This document shows positions 9,561 through 17,450 of a stretch of DNA of 53,361 bases, in pieces. Position 1 is the first letter of the stretch. The number at the start of each line of letters is the position of its first letter. The stretch covers positions 1-53,361 of the forward strand of contig CALWTU010000032.1 of the NCBI GenBank assembly GCA_944384515.1, written 5' to 3'. Both the position numbers and the translations under genes were made by a program. Source of the stretch: an uncultured Clostridia bacterium. GTDB taxonomy: Bacteria > Bacillota > Clostridia > Oscillospirales > CAG-272. A model generated the notes under the pieces. It saw only the letters and a list, made by a program, of their open reading frames with translations, searched no databases and was not told where the DNA came from.

Positions 9561-10283
9561 ATGTATATTTTAGCTTTTGAAAGCACGGCAAAGGCTGCAT
9601 CGGTTGCCGTTTGCAAAGACGAAAGATGCCTTGGAGTTTATACGGTAGACAACGGTTTGACGCAGAGCGAACTTTTACTGCCTATGGCTCAGGATATGCT
9701 AAAGTCACTAAAGCTCAGCTTCTCCGATATTGACCTTCTCTCTTGCACGGTGGGACCCGGCTCTTTCACCGGAGTCAGGATCGGGGTAAGTTTAGTCAAG
9801 GGTATTGCTTTCATGCACGGTATTCCTACCGTCGGCGTCAGCACTCTTGACTCCCTCGCCGAAAATCTCAGCGGTACAAGAGGAATTATTGTGTCCGCAA
9901 TGGATGCAAGACGCAACCAGCTTTATGCCGCAATATACAGGTGTGACGGGGAGAGGACTGAAAAACTGACAAGCGACCTTGCTGTCAGCGCAGCAGAACT
10001 CGCCTTGATGATGAAAGAATATGACGGGGAGAGGATATATATTGTCGGCGACGGCGCAAAAATCGCCGAAAAACATCTTTTTAAAGACGGAATAAAGACG
10101 GAAAAAGTCCCGCCGCTTATTCAAAATCAAAACGCATATTCCTGCGCCGTGATTGCTCTGAAAAAATACAGAAGCGGAGATTTTTGCCCCGACATATCAC
10201 TTGAGCCGTTGTATCTGCGCATGCCGCAGGCAGAGCGGGAGAGGCTTGAGAGAACGGAAAAAGGCATTTCCGAAAGTAAATGA
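9561..10283 (+). CDS. tsaB: tRNA t6A biosynthesis scaffold protein TsaB
   Basis: TsaB is the inactive ASKHA-fold paralogue that pairs with TsaD in the t6A37 synthase. It opens with ILAFESTAKAASVAV and carries GPGSFTGVRIG at residues 65-75, the hallmark of the family. Length (240) is normal. An AGCAGG-like ribosome site precedes the ATG. It functions with TsaE upstream; the product is the substrate of TrmO, encoded at 44853. Confidence 0.95.
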   Translation: MYILAFESTAKAASVAVCKDERCLGVYTVDNGLTQSELLLPMAQDMLKSLKLSFSDIDLLSCTVGPGSFTGVRIGVSLVKGIAFMHGIPTVGVSTLDSLAENLSGTRGIIVSAMDARRNQLYAAIYRCDGERTEKLTSDLAVSAAELALMMKEYDGERIYIVGDGAKIAEKHLFKDGIKTEKVPPLIQNQNAYSCAVIALKKYRSGDFCPDISLEPLYLRMPQAERERLERTEKGISESK

Positions 10284-10340
10284 CACGGAAAATGCAGATT
10301 GCGTAAGCAAACAATTTATTTTACATAGAGGAACACAAAA

Positions 10341-10796
10341 ATGCAGAAAAGAAAAATTTACATCGGTGCGGACAGCGCCGGCCTCCCTCTCAAAGAGGAA
10401 ATAAAAAAGCACCTTGAGGCGAATGGATACGATGTTACCGACTGCGGCACAAATTCTACCGAGTCATGCCACTACCCTGTATTCGCATCCGCCGTTTGCG
10501 AAAATGTACTGAAGAATTTATCAGACAGCTTCGGAATTCTGGTTTGCGGAACCGGTATCGGAATGTCGATGTGCGCAAACAAATATAACGGAATCCGCGC
10601 GGCTCTTTGCTCCGACACGTATTCCGCAAAAATGACAAGACAGCACAACGACGCAAATGTGCTCTGCCTCGGCGGAAGAGTTATCGGTCCCTGCCTCGCT
10701 CTTGATATTGTTGACAGCTTCCTTCAGAATGAGTTTGAAGGCGGCAGACACAAGACAAGAGTTGATATGATGACGGAAATAGAAAACAAAAATTAA
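10341..10796 (+). CDS. rpiB: RpiB/LacAB-family sugar-phosphate isomerase, probably ribose-5-phosphate isomerase B
   Basis: RpiB interconverts ribose 5-phosphate and ribulose 5-phosphate in the pentose phosphate pathway. The catalytic Cys69 lies in the CGTGIGMSM segment, followed by NKYNGIRAALC and RQHNDANVL with His102; the GGRHKTRV tail is conserved. One departure is visible: the usual N-terminal Asp-His pair (as in GSDHAG) is GADSAG here, Asp11-Ser12. RQHNDANVL favours RpiB over LacA or LacB, but a different sugar phosphate cannot be excluded. GAGGAA provides the ribosome site. It closes the plsY operon, 57 bases after tsaB. Confidence 0.88.
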   Translation: MQKRKIYIGADSAGLPLKEEIKKHLEANGYDVTDCGTNSTESCHYPVFASAVCENVLKNLSDSFGILVCGTGIGMSMCANKYNGIRAALCSDTYSAKMTRQHNDANVLCLGGRVIGPCLALDIVDSFLQNEFEGGRHKTRVDMMTEIENKN

Positions 10797-10857
10797 ATCA
10801 CTTTAAAACGAAGAGAACAGGCTTTGGAATAAAAACCGTCTCTTGATACACTTTTTA

Positions 10858-10903
10858 AAAAAGCGGATGAACTTTACCGTAAGGTATTGAGCATCCGCTT
10901 TTT
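10858..10903 (+). terminator. Terminator of the plsY-rpiB operon, nested GTAA hairpin
   Basis: A 12-bp outer stem AAAAAGCGGATG/CATCCGCTTTTT (10858-10869 with 10892-10903) encloses TACC-GTAA-GGTA (10875-10886). The T-rich right arm supplies the U tract. It shares the 16-base core TTTACCGTAAGGTATT with the terminator at 5963-6010. Confidence 0.85.
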
Positions 10904-11155
10904 ATCATACAGGCGAAATATAATTAATGCGAATATTTCTGCCATGACAAAATTCTCTCCCTGCTGCGCAGCAGGGAGAGATGAAATAATATCTTATCTT
11001 TTTTAAATATGTCTTTTCAACTGTCTTTTATCACGGGGAGCATTGGCATCCGTTTAAGACAACCCGTTTTCCGAACATCAAAATACTTTATTGTAAAACT
11101 GCAAGAAGATATTTGTGGCTGTGCGACGGTGATAAGGTTACACCCTCTTTACCGG
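10904..11155. other. Intergenic region after two convergent operons
   Basis: Apart from the palindrome at 10955-10980 no gene, promoter or further clear terminator is visible here. The whole stretch between rpiB and the aldolase gene is 359 bases. Confidence 0.5.
10955..10980. repeat. Perfect 26-bp palindrome, possible minus-strand terminator
   Basis: Two 13-base arms, CTCTCCCTGCTGC and its exact complement, meet without a spacer; in RNA this gives an 11-bp stem with a GCGC loop. On the minus strand it is followed by AATTTTG, so it may end the TetR operon, whose last gene stops at 11156. It is also a possible protein site. Confidence 0.6.
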
Positions 11156-12223
11156 TCACTCACCCCTGAGCCATCTCTCAAGATTTTCTTTTACAAATTC
11201 GTCATCATTGAGTTCGGGGTACATCTCGTATACACGGTTTATTTCCTCAAGCTGTCCGTCCGACATCTTCTCATCGGGATTTAAGCACCATGTTCCCTTG
11301 AACAGTCCCTGACGGCGCAGCACTTCATGAAGTCCCGCAATACAGCCCTTAAAGCCGTTTGCGGTATCGAAAAATGCGGCGTTGGTATCCGTCACCTTGT
11401 TTGCAAGCGCAAAAACCTCGCTTGGCACGGTTTCTTTTTCCCTTATGCTCTTAAGGTAATCAAAGAGTTCTACCGCGCGTTTTGTCCAGACCGACCAATG
11501 TCCGAGCAGTCCGCCGACAAATCTCTTTTCATATGTTTTACCGTCAACGGTAAACTTATAGTTTGAAACAAGGTCGATAACAATGTTATCGTCGTTTCCG
11601 GTATAAAGCGCAATCTCATCGCTGCGCTTTGAGAGAGCCGCCGCACGGACAACATCAAATGAGTAATATCTGTTAAACGGTGCCGCTTTTATCGCAACGA
11701 CGCCGTCTATTGCGCAAAGGCGCTCCCAATAATTATAACTGAATTTTCTGCCTCCGACAGAGGTCTGAAGATAAAATCCGATAACGGGAAGCACCTTGGC
11801 TACCTCCTCGGTTCTGTAAATGAGGTCGTCCTCGGAAAGATCGGCAAGTCCGCCGGGACTGAGAAGAACCGCATCATATCCGAGTTCTTTTGCAAGCTTT
11901 GCCTCTCTGACAGCCTGCTCTACCTTTCCGCAAGCTCCGGCAACCATAACTATTGTTTTTCCGGTCTTTGCCTCGTACTTTGCCGCCTCATCCTTTGCAA
12001 CCTTGAGCACCCTCTCAAAAAGGTTGTATTTGGGGTCTCTTATCTCAAACTGTGTTGTATGTACCGCAACAGCAAGTCCTCCGACTCCGCTGTCAAGGTA
12101 ATATCTGCAAATTACCCTCTGTCTTTCTTCGTCAAACTGCCTGTTTTCATCAAGTGCAAGCGGGTTTGCGGGAATAACCGTTCCCTCGTGCAATTTTTTA
12201 AGCGCAATTTCATGTCTTGTCAT
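11156..12223 (-). CDS. DapA-family (DHDPS/NAL) aldolase
   Basis: A class I aldolase of the dihydrodipicolinate synthase / N-acetylneuraminate lyase fold (PF00701), expected to cleave or form a 2-keto acid through a Schiff base. Candidate Schiff-base Lys is in GVVAIKAAPFNRY (residue 179 from the chosen start). At 355 residues it is about 60 longer than DapA, mainly in the C-terminal part, so it is a subfamily enzyme and not the lysine-pathway DapA. The ATG at 12223 is chosen over an upstream TTG at 12229 because AAGGGA lies well placed before it. It is the last gene of the TetR operon and sits next to the epimerase stop codon. The true substrate is unknown. Confidence 0.8.
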   Translation of the reverse strand: MTRHEIALKKLHEGTVIPANPLALDENRQFDEERQRVICRYYLDSGVGGLAVAVHTTQFEIRDPKYNLFERVLKVAKDEAAKYEAKTGKTIVMVAGACGKVEQAVREAKLAKELGYDAVLLSPGGLADLSEDDLIYRTEEVAKVLPVIGFYLQTSVGGRKFSYNYWERLCAIDGVVAIKAAPFNRYYSFDVVRAAALSKRSDEIALYTGNDDNIVIDLVSNYKFTVDGKTYEKRFVGGLLGHWSVWTKRAVELFDYLKSIREKETVPSEVFALANKVTDTNAAFFDTANGFKGCIAGLHEVLRRQGLFKGTWCLNPDEKMSDGQLEEINRVYEMYPELNDDEFVKENLERWLRGE

Positions 12224-12225
12224 AA

Positions 12226-13242
12226 TCAATAACTTCCCTTTCTCTCTTCAAAATGAGTCGGTTTATCTATTACTCTTCCGCCGTCAAGAATATATTCTGC
12301 CTGCCATCTGATAAGCGTCTCGCATGATACTTCGGGATATCCGAATGTCTCCATTGCCAATGAAGCGTTATTAAGATAAGCATTGTTCTGCTCTTCTCCC
12401 GTAAATACAGGCTCTTTGTTTAAAAGTTTGCCGAGCTTCTTTGAGGCATATTTGATTGATACGGTTTCAGGTCCCGTTACATTCATTTTTACGGCAGGTG
12501 AGCCGCAGTGAAGCAGTGCCCTGATTGCTATCTCGTTAGCGGAGCCCTGCCAGATGAAGTTAAAGCACGGTGTTGTAAGAGAAATCGGCGTTCCGTCCAT
12601 AATCTTCTTTGCGCAGTCATAGAGCACGCCGTATCTCAAATCAACCGCAAAATTAAGTCTGTAAATGAAAACCTTTGTTCCGTACTGTTTTGCCGCATAC
12701 TCAAACGCACGCTCACGAGCAAGACAGCTCATGGCATACTCGCCCACAGGTCCCACTTTATCTTCCTCGGTGCATCCGCCGCTTGAAAGAGGCACTATCG
12801 GATATATGTTACCGGATGAGAATACCACGATATTCGATTTTCTGAATTTATATGCCACAAATGCCGGAAGTGTTGAGTTCATTGCCCATGTAAGATATTC
12901 CTGCCCGTCTGTTCCGAATTTTCTGCCCGCCATATATATTATGTTTTCAACCTCGGGAAGTTTGTTCAGTGCCTCAACGTCAAGCAGGTCACAACTGATT
13001 GTAACAATACCGTTTGAGTGAAGATAATCAAGCGCAATAGGATCGCTGAATCTTGAAACGGCAATAACCTTTTTGCTGACTCCCGCTTTCTCAATAGCCC
13101 TCTTGGCGAGTATACAAAGCGTCGGTCCCATCTTTCCGCCCGCGCCGAGCACCATTATATCGCCTTTGAGCTTTGCGATATCATCGACAAGTTTGTCCGA
13201 GGGGGTTGTCAGCATCTCGTTAAGTTTTTCTTCTGTCCACAT
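12226..13242 (-). CDS. NAD-dependent epimerase/dehydratase (extended SDR)
   Basis: A 338-residue Rossmann-fold enzyme. The nucleotide-binding motif is GAGGKMGPTL near residue 33; ENIIYMAGRKFG and VVFSSGNIYP correspond to the usual substrate-loop and catalytic-strand positions, and YAMSCLARE supplies a Tyr but not the canonical YxxxK lysine at the expected place. The product is probably an NAD-dependent sugar or polyol epimerase, dehydratase or oxidoreductase. AAAGGAGC precedes the ATG. Its stop is directly before the aldolase start and the M20 gene is 28 bases upstream, so the three enzymes are probably made together and act on one substrate. Confidence 0.8.
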   Translation of the reverse strand: MWTEEKLNEMLTTPSDKLVDDIAKLKGDIMVLGAGGKMGPTLCILAKRAIEKAGVSKKVIAVSRFSDPIALDYLHSNGIVTISCDLLDVEALNKLPEVENIIYMAGRKFGTDGQEYLTWAMNSTLPAFVAYKFRKSNIVVFSSGNIYPIVPLSSGGCTEEDKVGPVGEYAMSCLARERAFEYAAKQYGTKVFIYRLNFAVDLRYGVLYDCAKKIMDGTPISLTTPCFNFIWQGSANEIAIRALLHCGSPAVKMNVTGPETVSIKYASKKLGKLLNKEPVFTGEEQNNAYLNNASLAMETFGYPEVSCETLIRWQAEYILDGGRVIDKPTHFEERKGSY

Positions 13243-13270
13243 AAAACCGCTCCTTTTTTTCTTGTTAATT

Positions 13271-14554
13271 TTATTTATTTAAATATTCTTCTTTTGTCAT
13301 CTTAGGTTTAAAGTTTTCTTTTATCTCAAGTCCGACTTTTGCACCGTCGGAAAGCAGGTCAACAACCGTCATAGCCATCGCCTTTGCCGGCTCAAGATAA
13401 GCCGCATCAAAATCGGATACTGCAAACTCCGAACTGTGTGCAGAACCGACAAATCCGCCCATTGTAGGCTGTATTGTAGGAATAAGATGACTGAGGTCCC
13501 CGACATCCGAGGAGCCAACCATATCTATTCCGTAATAGATGTTTTCTTCACTTATGAATTTCCTGCAATTGTTTGCAAAAAGCTCACTGAGCTTCTTATC
13601 CTGAAAAAGCGGAAGATATCCTTTAAAATTCTTTATTTGGGCAGTTGCGCCGATAGCATACGCCGCACCGTTTATCGCCCGGTCAACTTTAGCGTCGGCA
13701 TCCGCAATTCCCTCGTAATTTGCACCTCTGACATATGTTTCCATGGTGACGTTTGCTGGGACGATATTCACAAGTTCGCCGCCGTTTGTAATAATGGGAT
13801 GCACCCTGATTTTATCCTCATCCTTAAATGTCTCTCGCTGTGCGTGAATACACATCATGGCCGCCATCGCCGCATTGAGAGCGTTGATACCCTCATATGG
13901 TGCGCCGCCCGCATGCGCCGCCTTGCCTTTGAAGGTCACGGTCTTGGCGACAAATCCCAGACTCGAACCGTCTATAAAAGCCGCCGATTTCGGCGTCGAG
14001 CCCTGTGCATGAACCATCATTGCCATGTCAATATCGTCAAACTCTCCGAGCCTGATAAGTTCCTGCTTTCCTCCGAGAAACTTTATCTTTCCCTCTTGTA
14101 TAAGGCTCTCTCTGTAACCCATCTCAACAAATTCCTCTGCGGGGACCGCAAAAAAGTATATGTCTCCGCATAACTCTTCCCTCACCGCATTAAGTCCTAT
14201 CGCCGCGCCGAGCATCGCCGCAATCTGCGCATTGTGTCCGCATGCGTGTGAGGCAGATGTATTCTTATCCGCTTTAGGGTGGCTCTGGCACGCCACACCG
14301 TCCATCTCACCCATAACGCATACACTGCACTTGCTTGCCGATGTCCGCATTTTTGCCTTTACGCCGGTTATTGCCAGCCCTCGCCTGTATTCAAGTCCGA
14401 GCTTGTCAAACTCCCCCGCAATATACTCTGATGTTTTTATCTCCTTGTATCCGAGCTCAGGACTATTTAATATGTCCTCGCCGATCTTTATTATTCTGTC
14501 ACGGTTTTTATCTATTTCGGATATAACCTTTTGTTTCAGTTCTTCTTTTTTCAT
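13271..14554 (-). CDS. M20 family amidohydrolase
   Basis: A metal-dependent amidohydrolase of peptidase family M20 (clade D, acyl-amino-acid or amide hydrolases), cytosolic. Metal and catalytic residues are visible: HACGH at 103-107, Glu140-Glu141 in AEEF, His182 in MVHAQG and a dimer-domain His in AHAGGAP near 214; a last His is in GSAHSSEF. Length (427) is typical. It is the first enzyme of the TetR operon, 23 bases after the regulator gene. With the epimerase and aldolase it suggests deacylation followed by redox change and aldol cleavage of an N-acylated compound; this order is inference. Confidence 0.85.
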   Translation of the reverse strand: MKKEELKQKVISEIDKNRDRIIKIGEDILNSPELGYKEIKTSEYIAGEFDKLGLEYRRGLAITGVKAKMRTSASKCSVCVMGEMDGVACQSHPKADKNTSASHACGHNAQIAAMLGAAIGLNAVREELCGDIYFFAVPAEEFVEMGYRESLIQEGKIKFLGGKQELIRLGEFDDIDMAMMVHAQGSTPKSAAFIDGSSLGFVAKTVTFKGKAAHAGGAPYEGINALNAAMAAMMCIHAQRETFKDEDKIRVHPIITNGGELVNIVPANVTMETYVRGANYEGIADADAKVDRAINGAAYAIGATAQIKNFKGYLPLFQDKKLSELFANNCRKFISEENIYYGIDMVGSSDVGDLSHLIPTIQPTMGGFVGSAHSSEFAVSDFDAAYLEPAKAMAMTVVDLLSDGAKVGLEIKENFKPKMTKEEYLNK

Positions 14555-14577
14555 GCCAAAATCCTCTCAAAATAAGA

Positions 14578-15198
14578 TTATTTTGTAAGATAGTTTATCA
14601 ATATATCACAGACAAACTCCGCGCGCTTTGAAACCTCTTCGGGTGCGCCCAGATCCTTCTCCAAAATGAGCGAGAGCGTATGGATATTCGTAAAATACGC
14701 AAAACCGAAATTCATAAGAGAGACCACTATCTGTCCGTTATCCACATCCGCTTTGAAGATGCCCTGCTCTTTGCCTCGGTTTACCTGATATTTTATGTAC
14801 TCGAAAGCCGGCGCTTTAATACTTTTTAATTGCTGTACTGGAATAGAGTCGGCATTGTTCAGATTTTCCCACATAAGAATTCTGACAAAGTCAGGGTTGT
14901 CATAAAGAAACTTGAAGTATATGCGCACAACATTCCTGATTGCGTCCTGCGGCCGAAGATCTTCACTGAAGAACTCCCTCTCAGACTCTGCGCACTTCTC
15001 ATATACTGAGGTAAGCACCTCTTTATATAAATTTTCCTTGTTCTCAAAATGCTCGTATATCATCCGCTTGTTTACTCCCGCATTAGCGGCGATACTGTCT
15101 ATTCTCGCTCCGAAAAATCCCTTTTCGGAAAACTCTTCAAGAGCCGATGTCAATATTTTGTTTATTGTAATTTGCGATTTCGGTTTTCTGACTTTCAT
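14578..15198 (-). CDS. TetR/AcrR-family regulator of its own operon
   Basis: A 206-residue repressor-like protein with an N-terminal TetR helix-turn-helix: ILTSALEEFSEKGF, then IDSIAANAGVNKRMIYEHF, the usual recognition-helix region. The C-terminal part is a ligand and dimerisation domain without close resemblance. The ATG at 15198 is chosen because GGAG stands 5 bases before it; an in-frame TTG at 15213 has no ribosome site and lies only about 10 bases from the expected transcription start. It is the first gene of the operon and its promoter is overlapped by a palindrome (15217-15230), so autorepression is likely, with the inducer probably being a pathway intermediate. Confidence 0.9.
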   Translation of the reverse strand: MKVRKPKSQITINKILTSALEEFSEKGFFGARIDSIAANAGVNKRMIYEHFENKENLYKEVLTSVYEKCAESEREFFSEDLRPQDAIRNVVRIYFKFLYDNPDFVRILMWENLNNADSIPVQQLKSIKAPAFEYIKYQVNRGKEQGIFKADVDNGQIVVSLMNFGFAYFTNIHTLSLILEKDLGAPEEVSKRAEFVCDILINYLTK

Positions 15199-15216
15199 TT
15201 TTACTCCGTTCAAAAG

Positions 15217-15230
15217 TAACTACATAGTTA
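15217..15230. promoter_or_regulatory. Probable TetR operator
   Basis: TAACTA-CA-TAGTTA is a perfect 6-bp inverted repeat with a 2-base centre; AAA and TTT flanks extend the symmetry to about 20 bases with one mismatched pair per side. It touches the last base of the -10 box and covers the expected transcription start, the usual position for TetR-type autorepression. Confidence 0.75.
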
Positions 15231-15258
15231 TTTTAGCATACAGAAAAATATTTGTCAA
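15230..15258 (-). promoter_or_regulatory. Sigma-A promoter of the TetR operon
   Basis: Minus-strand perfect TTGACA (15258-15253), 17-base spacer, TAAAAT (15235-15230). Transcription should begin near 15223 inside the operator. Confidence 0.85.
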
Positions 15259-15314
15259 TAGCAAAGCCGATTATTGATAAATATTTTGCTTCTGTAAATT
15301 TAATCGCATTAATA

Positions 15315-15343
15315 TTGTATTTTTCTGATTTTTATGATATACT
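15315..15343 (+). promoter_or_regulatory. Sigma-A promoter for the DUF5662 gene
   Basis: TTGTAT (15315-15320), 17-base spacer, TATACT (15338-15343), about 70 bases before the TTG start at 15412. Confidence 0.6.
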
Positions 15344-15411
15344 AATTAGACGTTCAGTTGTATGCTGACTTATAACAATTATTGATTTTAACTGAAATAA
15401 GGTGAACTTTT

Positions 15412-15978
15412 TTGAAAATAAAAAATTTCTTTTTGCATATTTGGCTTATAACCAAACACCGCCACACAGTGTTCATACACTGCTGTAAGTGCGGTATACC
15501 AATCAGGGGGCTCGTGCATGACCTGTCAAAATTCTCCCCGGAGGAACTCTTTGAGAGCGTAAGGTACTATACCGGAGTGCGCTCGCCTATCGGCGTTTGC
15601 CGACGGGAGACGGGAATGAGCCGTGCCTGGCTACACCACAAAGGCAGAAACAAACACCACATCGAATACTGGCTCGATCCGGACTGCAAGGTCACGCCGA
15701 TGATGCCCTACAAATATGCAGTCGAGTGCGTATGCGACAAGCTTGCCGCAACGAAAACCTATAACGGAAAAAGTTATCAACCCCAAATGGCTCTGCAACA
15801 CTGGGAAAAATACGGCAAGTATGTCAACGGCAACCCCAAGACCATGCTATTTATCGAAACGGTATTCAAAGACCTCACAACAAAGAAAGAAAAAGATGTG
15901 CTGAACAAAAAATACATGAAAGAAACTTACAGGCGTATCTGTCTTGACGACAACGATATTAATACGGATGAACACTGA
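15412..15978 (+). CDS. DUF5662 family protein
   Basis: A 188-residue soluble protein of the DUF5662 family, whose function is not established. Conserved features are LVHDLSKFSPEEL, a Tyr-rich stretch and AWLHHKGRNKHHIEYW; the HD pair and the His cluster suggest a metal-binding site like that of HD-domain hydrolases (inference). It begins with TTG after AAGGTG at 7 bases; no in-frame ATG fits. Monocistronic: own promoter at 15315 and the strong terminator at 15979 overlapping its stop codon region. Confidence 0.8.
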   Translation: MKIKNFFLHIWLITKHRHTVFIHCCKCGIPIRGLVHDLSKFSPEELFESVRYYTGVRSPIGVCRRETGMSRAWLHHKGRNKHHIEYWLDPDCKVTPMMPYKYAVECVCDKLAATKTYNGKSYQPQMALQHWEKYGKYVNGNPKTMLFIETVFKDLTTKKEKDVLNKKYMKETYRRICLDDNDINTDEH

Positions 15979-16022
15979 AAATACCGCGGTTTAACTCAAT
16001 TTTCGAGAAAACCGCGGTATTT
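15979..16022. terminator. Strong bidirectional terminator, 14-bp stem
   Basis: AAATACCGCGGTTT (15979-15992) pairs perfectly with 16009-16022 around a 16-base loop. A-rich and T-rich ends make it work in both directions, for the DUF5662 gene and for the M18 peptidase ending at 16038. Confidence 0.9.
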
Positions 16023-16037
16023 AATTTTCAGGAAGAA

Positions 16038-17309
16038 TCAGAATTTGTAAATTTCCCCATCCTTTTTTAAAGATGTAGAGTAAAACTCACGCAGTGCGTC
16101 AATAAGGCTCTGAAGATCTACGGCGCCCGCAGTTTCAGTCGCAGAGTGCATTGCAAGCTGAGCAAGACCGATATCTACCGTCGGAACGGAGACATTTGTA
16201 TTTGAGATAGAGCCGAGAGTAGAGCCGCCCGGAATGTCCGCCCTGTTATAGTAGGTCTGAGTTTTAACATTTGCCCTTTTGCATATTGTCCTGAATATTG
16301 CGTCCGAGACGCCGTCGGTTGCATATTTCTGGTTTGCATTAAACTTTACCACAACGCCGCCATTCAGAACCGGGGCATTTGCACGGTCGCTGAGCTCGGG
16401 GTGGTTTGGATGGTTGGCATGAGCGTTATCGGCGCTGACCATAAAGGATGAGGCGATCATACGGCGGTAGCGCACGCCTGCTATGCGTGAGAGAACATCA
16501 TAAAGGAATGTCGAATCAGCCCCCTGCTTTGTGGCAGAGCCGACCTCCTCATTGTCAAAAACCGCAAGCACAGGCACCGAGCCGCTCTCACGGCATGACA
16601 AAAACGCCTCTGTCGACGCAAAAACGCACTCAAGGTCGTCAAGCCTTGGGCAGAGTATGAACTCACCGTCCCCGCCGAAAGTCCTGCCCTCTTCTCTGTT
16701 GTAGAGAAATATATCATGACTGATGATACTGTCCTTATCAACCGAAGCCGCACTTGCTATAAGATCGATTATACTGCCGTTTTTGCCGCTGAAAAGAGGG
16801 AGCATATCAGTTTTGGGATTGAGAGACAGAGAGTTGTTGGCATCTCTGTTCATATGGATTGCGACGCTCGGTATTACCGCAATATCCTTTTTTAAGTCAA
16901 AGGTCTTGGTATACACACCACATCCGCCGTTCTCCTCAACTACAACACGCCCCGCAAGTGACAGAGGTCTGTCAAGCCATGAGTAATACAGCATGCCGCC
17001 GTATTTTTCTGTATCGAGCCTCACATATTCGGATTTTAAATCCAAAGACAGCTTCAGCCTGAAAGAAGGAGAATCGCTGTGAGAGGCGCATATCATAAAT
17101 CCGTCTGCTGACGGGCGCATTACAAACGCAATAAGAGATGTTCCGTTGCGTTTTACATAATAGCCACGCCCCTCTTCAAGTTCCCATTCATCCGCCTCAG
17201 AAAGCTCCTTAAAGCCTCTTTCGGAAAGTTTATTCACTACCGTATCAACAGCCTGATACGCAGTGGGCGAAGATTTTATAAATTCAAACAGTTTTTCAGT
17301 ACTTGTCAT
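16038..17309 (-). CDS. M18 family aminopeptidase
   Basis: A zinc aminopeptidase that removes N-terminal (often acidic or neutral) residues from peptides in the cytosol; family M18 forms large dodecamers. Residue pattern: His77 and Asp79 in ASHSDSPSFRLK, CPRLDDLE, the catalytic and metal Glu pair in FDNEEVGS, and the C-terminal metal His in AMHSATETAG. Length 423, normal for the family. The ATG at 17309 is chosen because GGAG stands just before it; longer in-frame extensions begin inside the promoter. It diverges from pepD and shares its short control region. Confidence 0.92.
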   Translation of the reverse strand: MTSTEKLFEFIKSSPTAYQAVDTVVNKLSERGFKELSEADEWELEEGRGYYVKRNGTSLIAFVMRPSADGFMICASHSDSPSFRLKLSLDLKSEYVRLDTEKYGGMLYYSWLDRPLSLAGRVVVEENGGCGVYTKTFDLKKDIAVIPSVAIHMNRDANNSLSLNPKTDMLPLFSGKNGSIIDLIASAASVDKDSIISHDIFLYNREEGRTFGGDGEFILCPRLDDLECVFASTEAFLSCRESGSVPVLAVFDNEEVGSATKQGADSTFLYDVLSRIAGVRYRRMIASSFMVSADNAHANHPNHPELSDRANAPVLNGGVVVKFNANQKYATDGVSDAIFRTICKRANVKTQTYYNRADIPGGSTLGSISNTNVSVPTVDIGLAQLAMHSATETAGAVDLQSLIDALREFYSTSLKKDGEIYKF

Positions 17310-17352
17310 TTTTAACTCCATTAAAACAGTATTGATAGCATTCACATAAAAT

Positions 17353-17381
17353 ATTTTACAACTTTTAATCAAAAAAGTCAA
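17353..17381 (-). promoter_or_regulatory. Sigma-A promoter for the M18 peptidase
   Basis: Minus-strand TTGACT (17381-17376), 17-base spacer, TAAAAT (17358-17353), 44 bases before the chosen ATG. Confidence 0.8.
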
Positions 17382-17389
17382 CTTTACTG

Positions 17390-17418
17390 TTGAATTTTAA
17401 AGCCAAATGTTATAATAT
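17390..17418 (+). promoter_or_regulatory. Possible promoter for pepD-M29
   Basis: TTGAAT (17390-17395) with TAATAT (17413-17418) at 17 bases; a better-looking TATAAT at 17411 would leave only 15. The region is only 68 bases wide and is back to back with the M18 promoter. Confidence 0.45.
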
Positions 17419-17450
17419 ATATATTGAAATAAAGATAAGAGGACTGAAAT

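Noticed and set aside
11156-12223. Lysine-pathway dapA
   Set aside because: It is about 60 residues too long and sits in a TetR-M20-epimerase operon, not with lysine genes.
15214-15411. Riboswitch or T-box in the TetR/DUF5662 intergenic region
   Set aside because: The region is filled by two promoters and an operator; no conserved T-box or aptamer motif seen.
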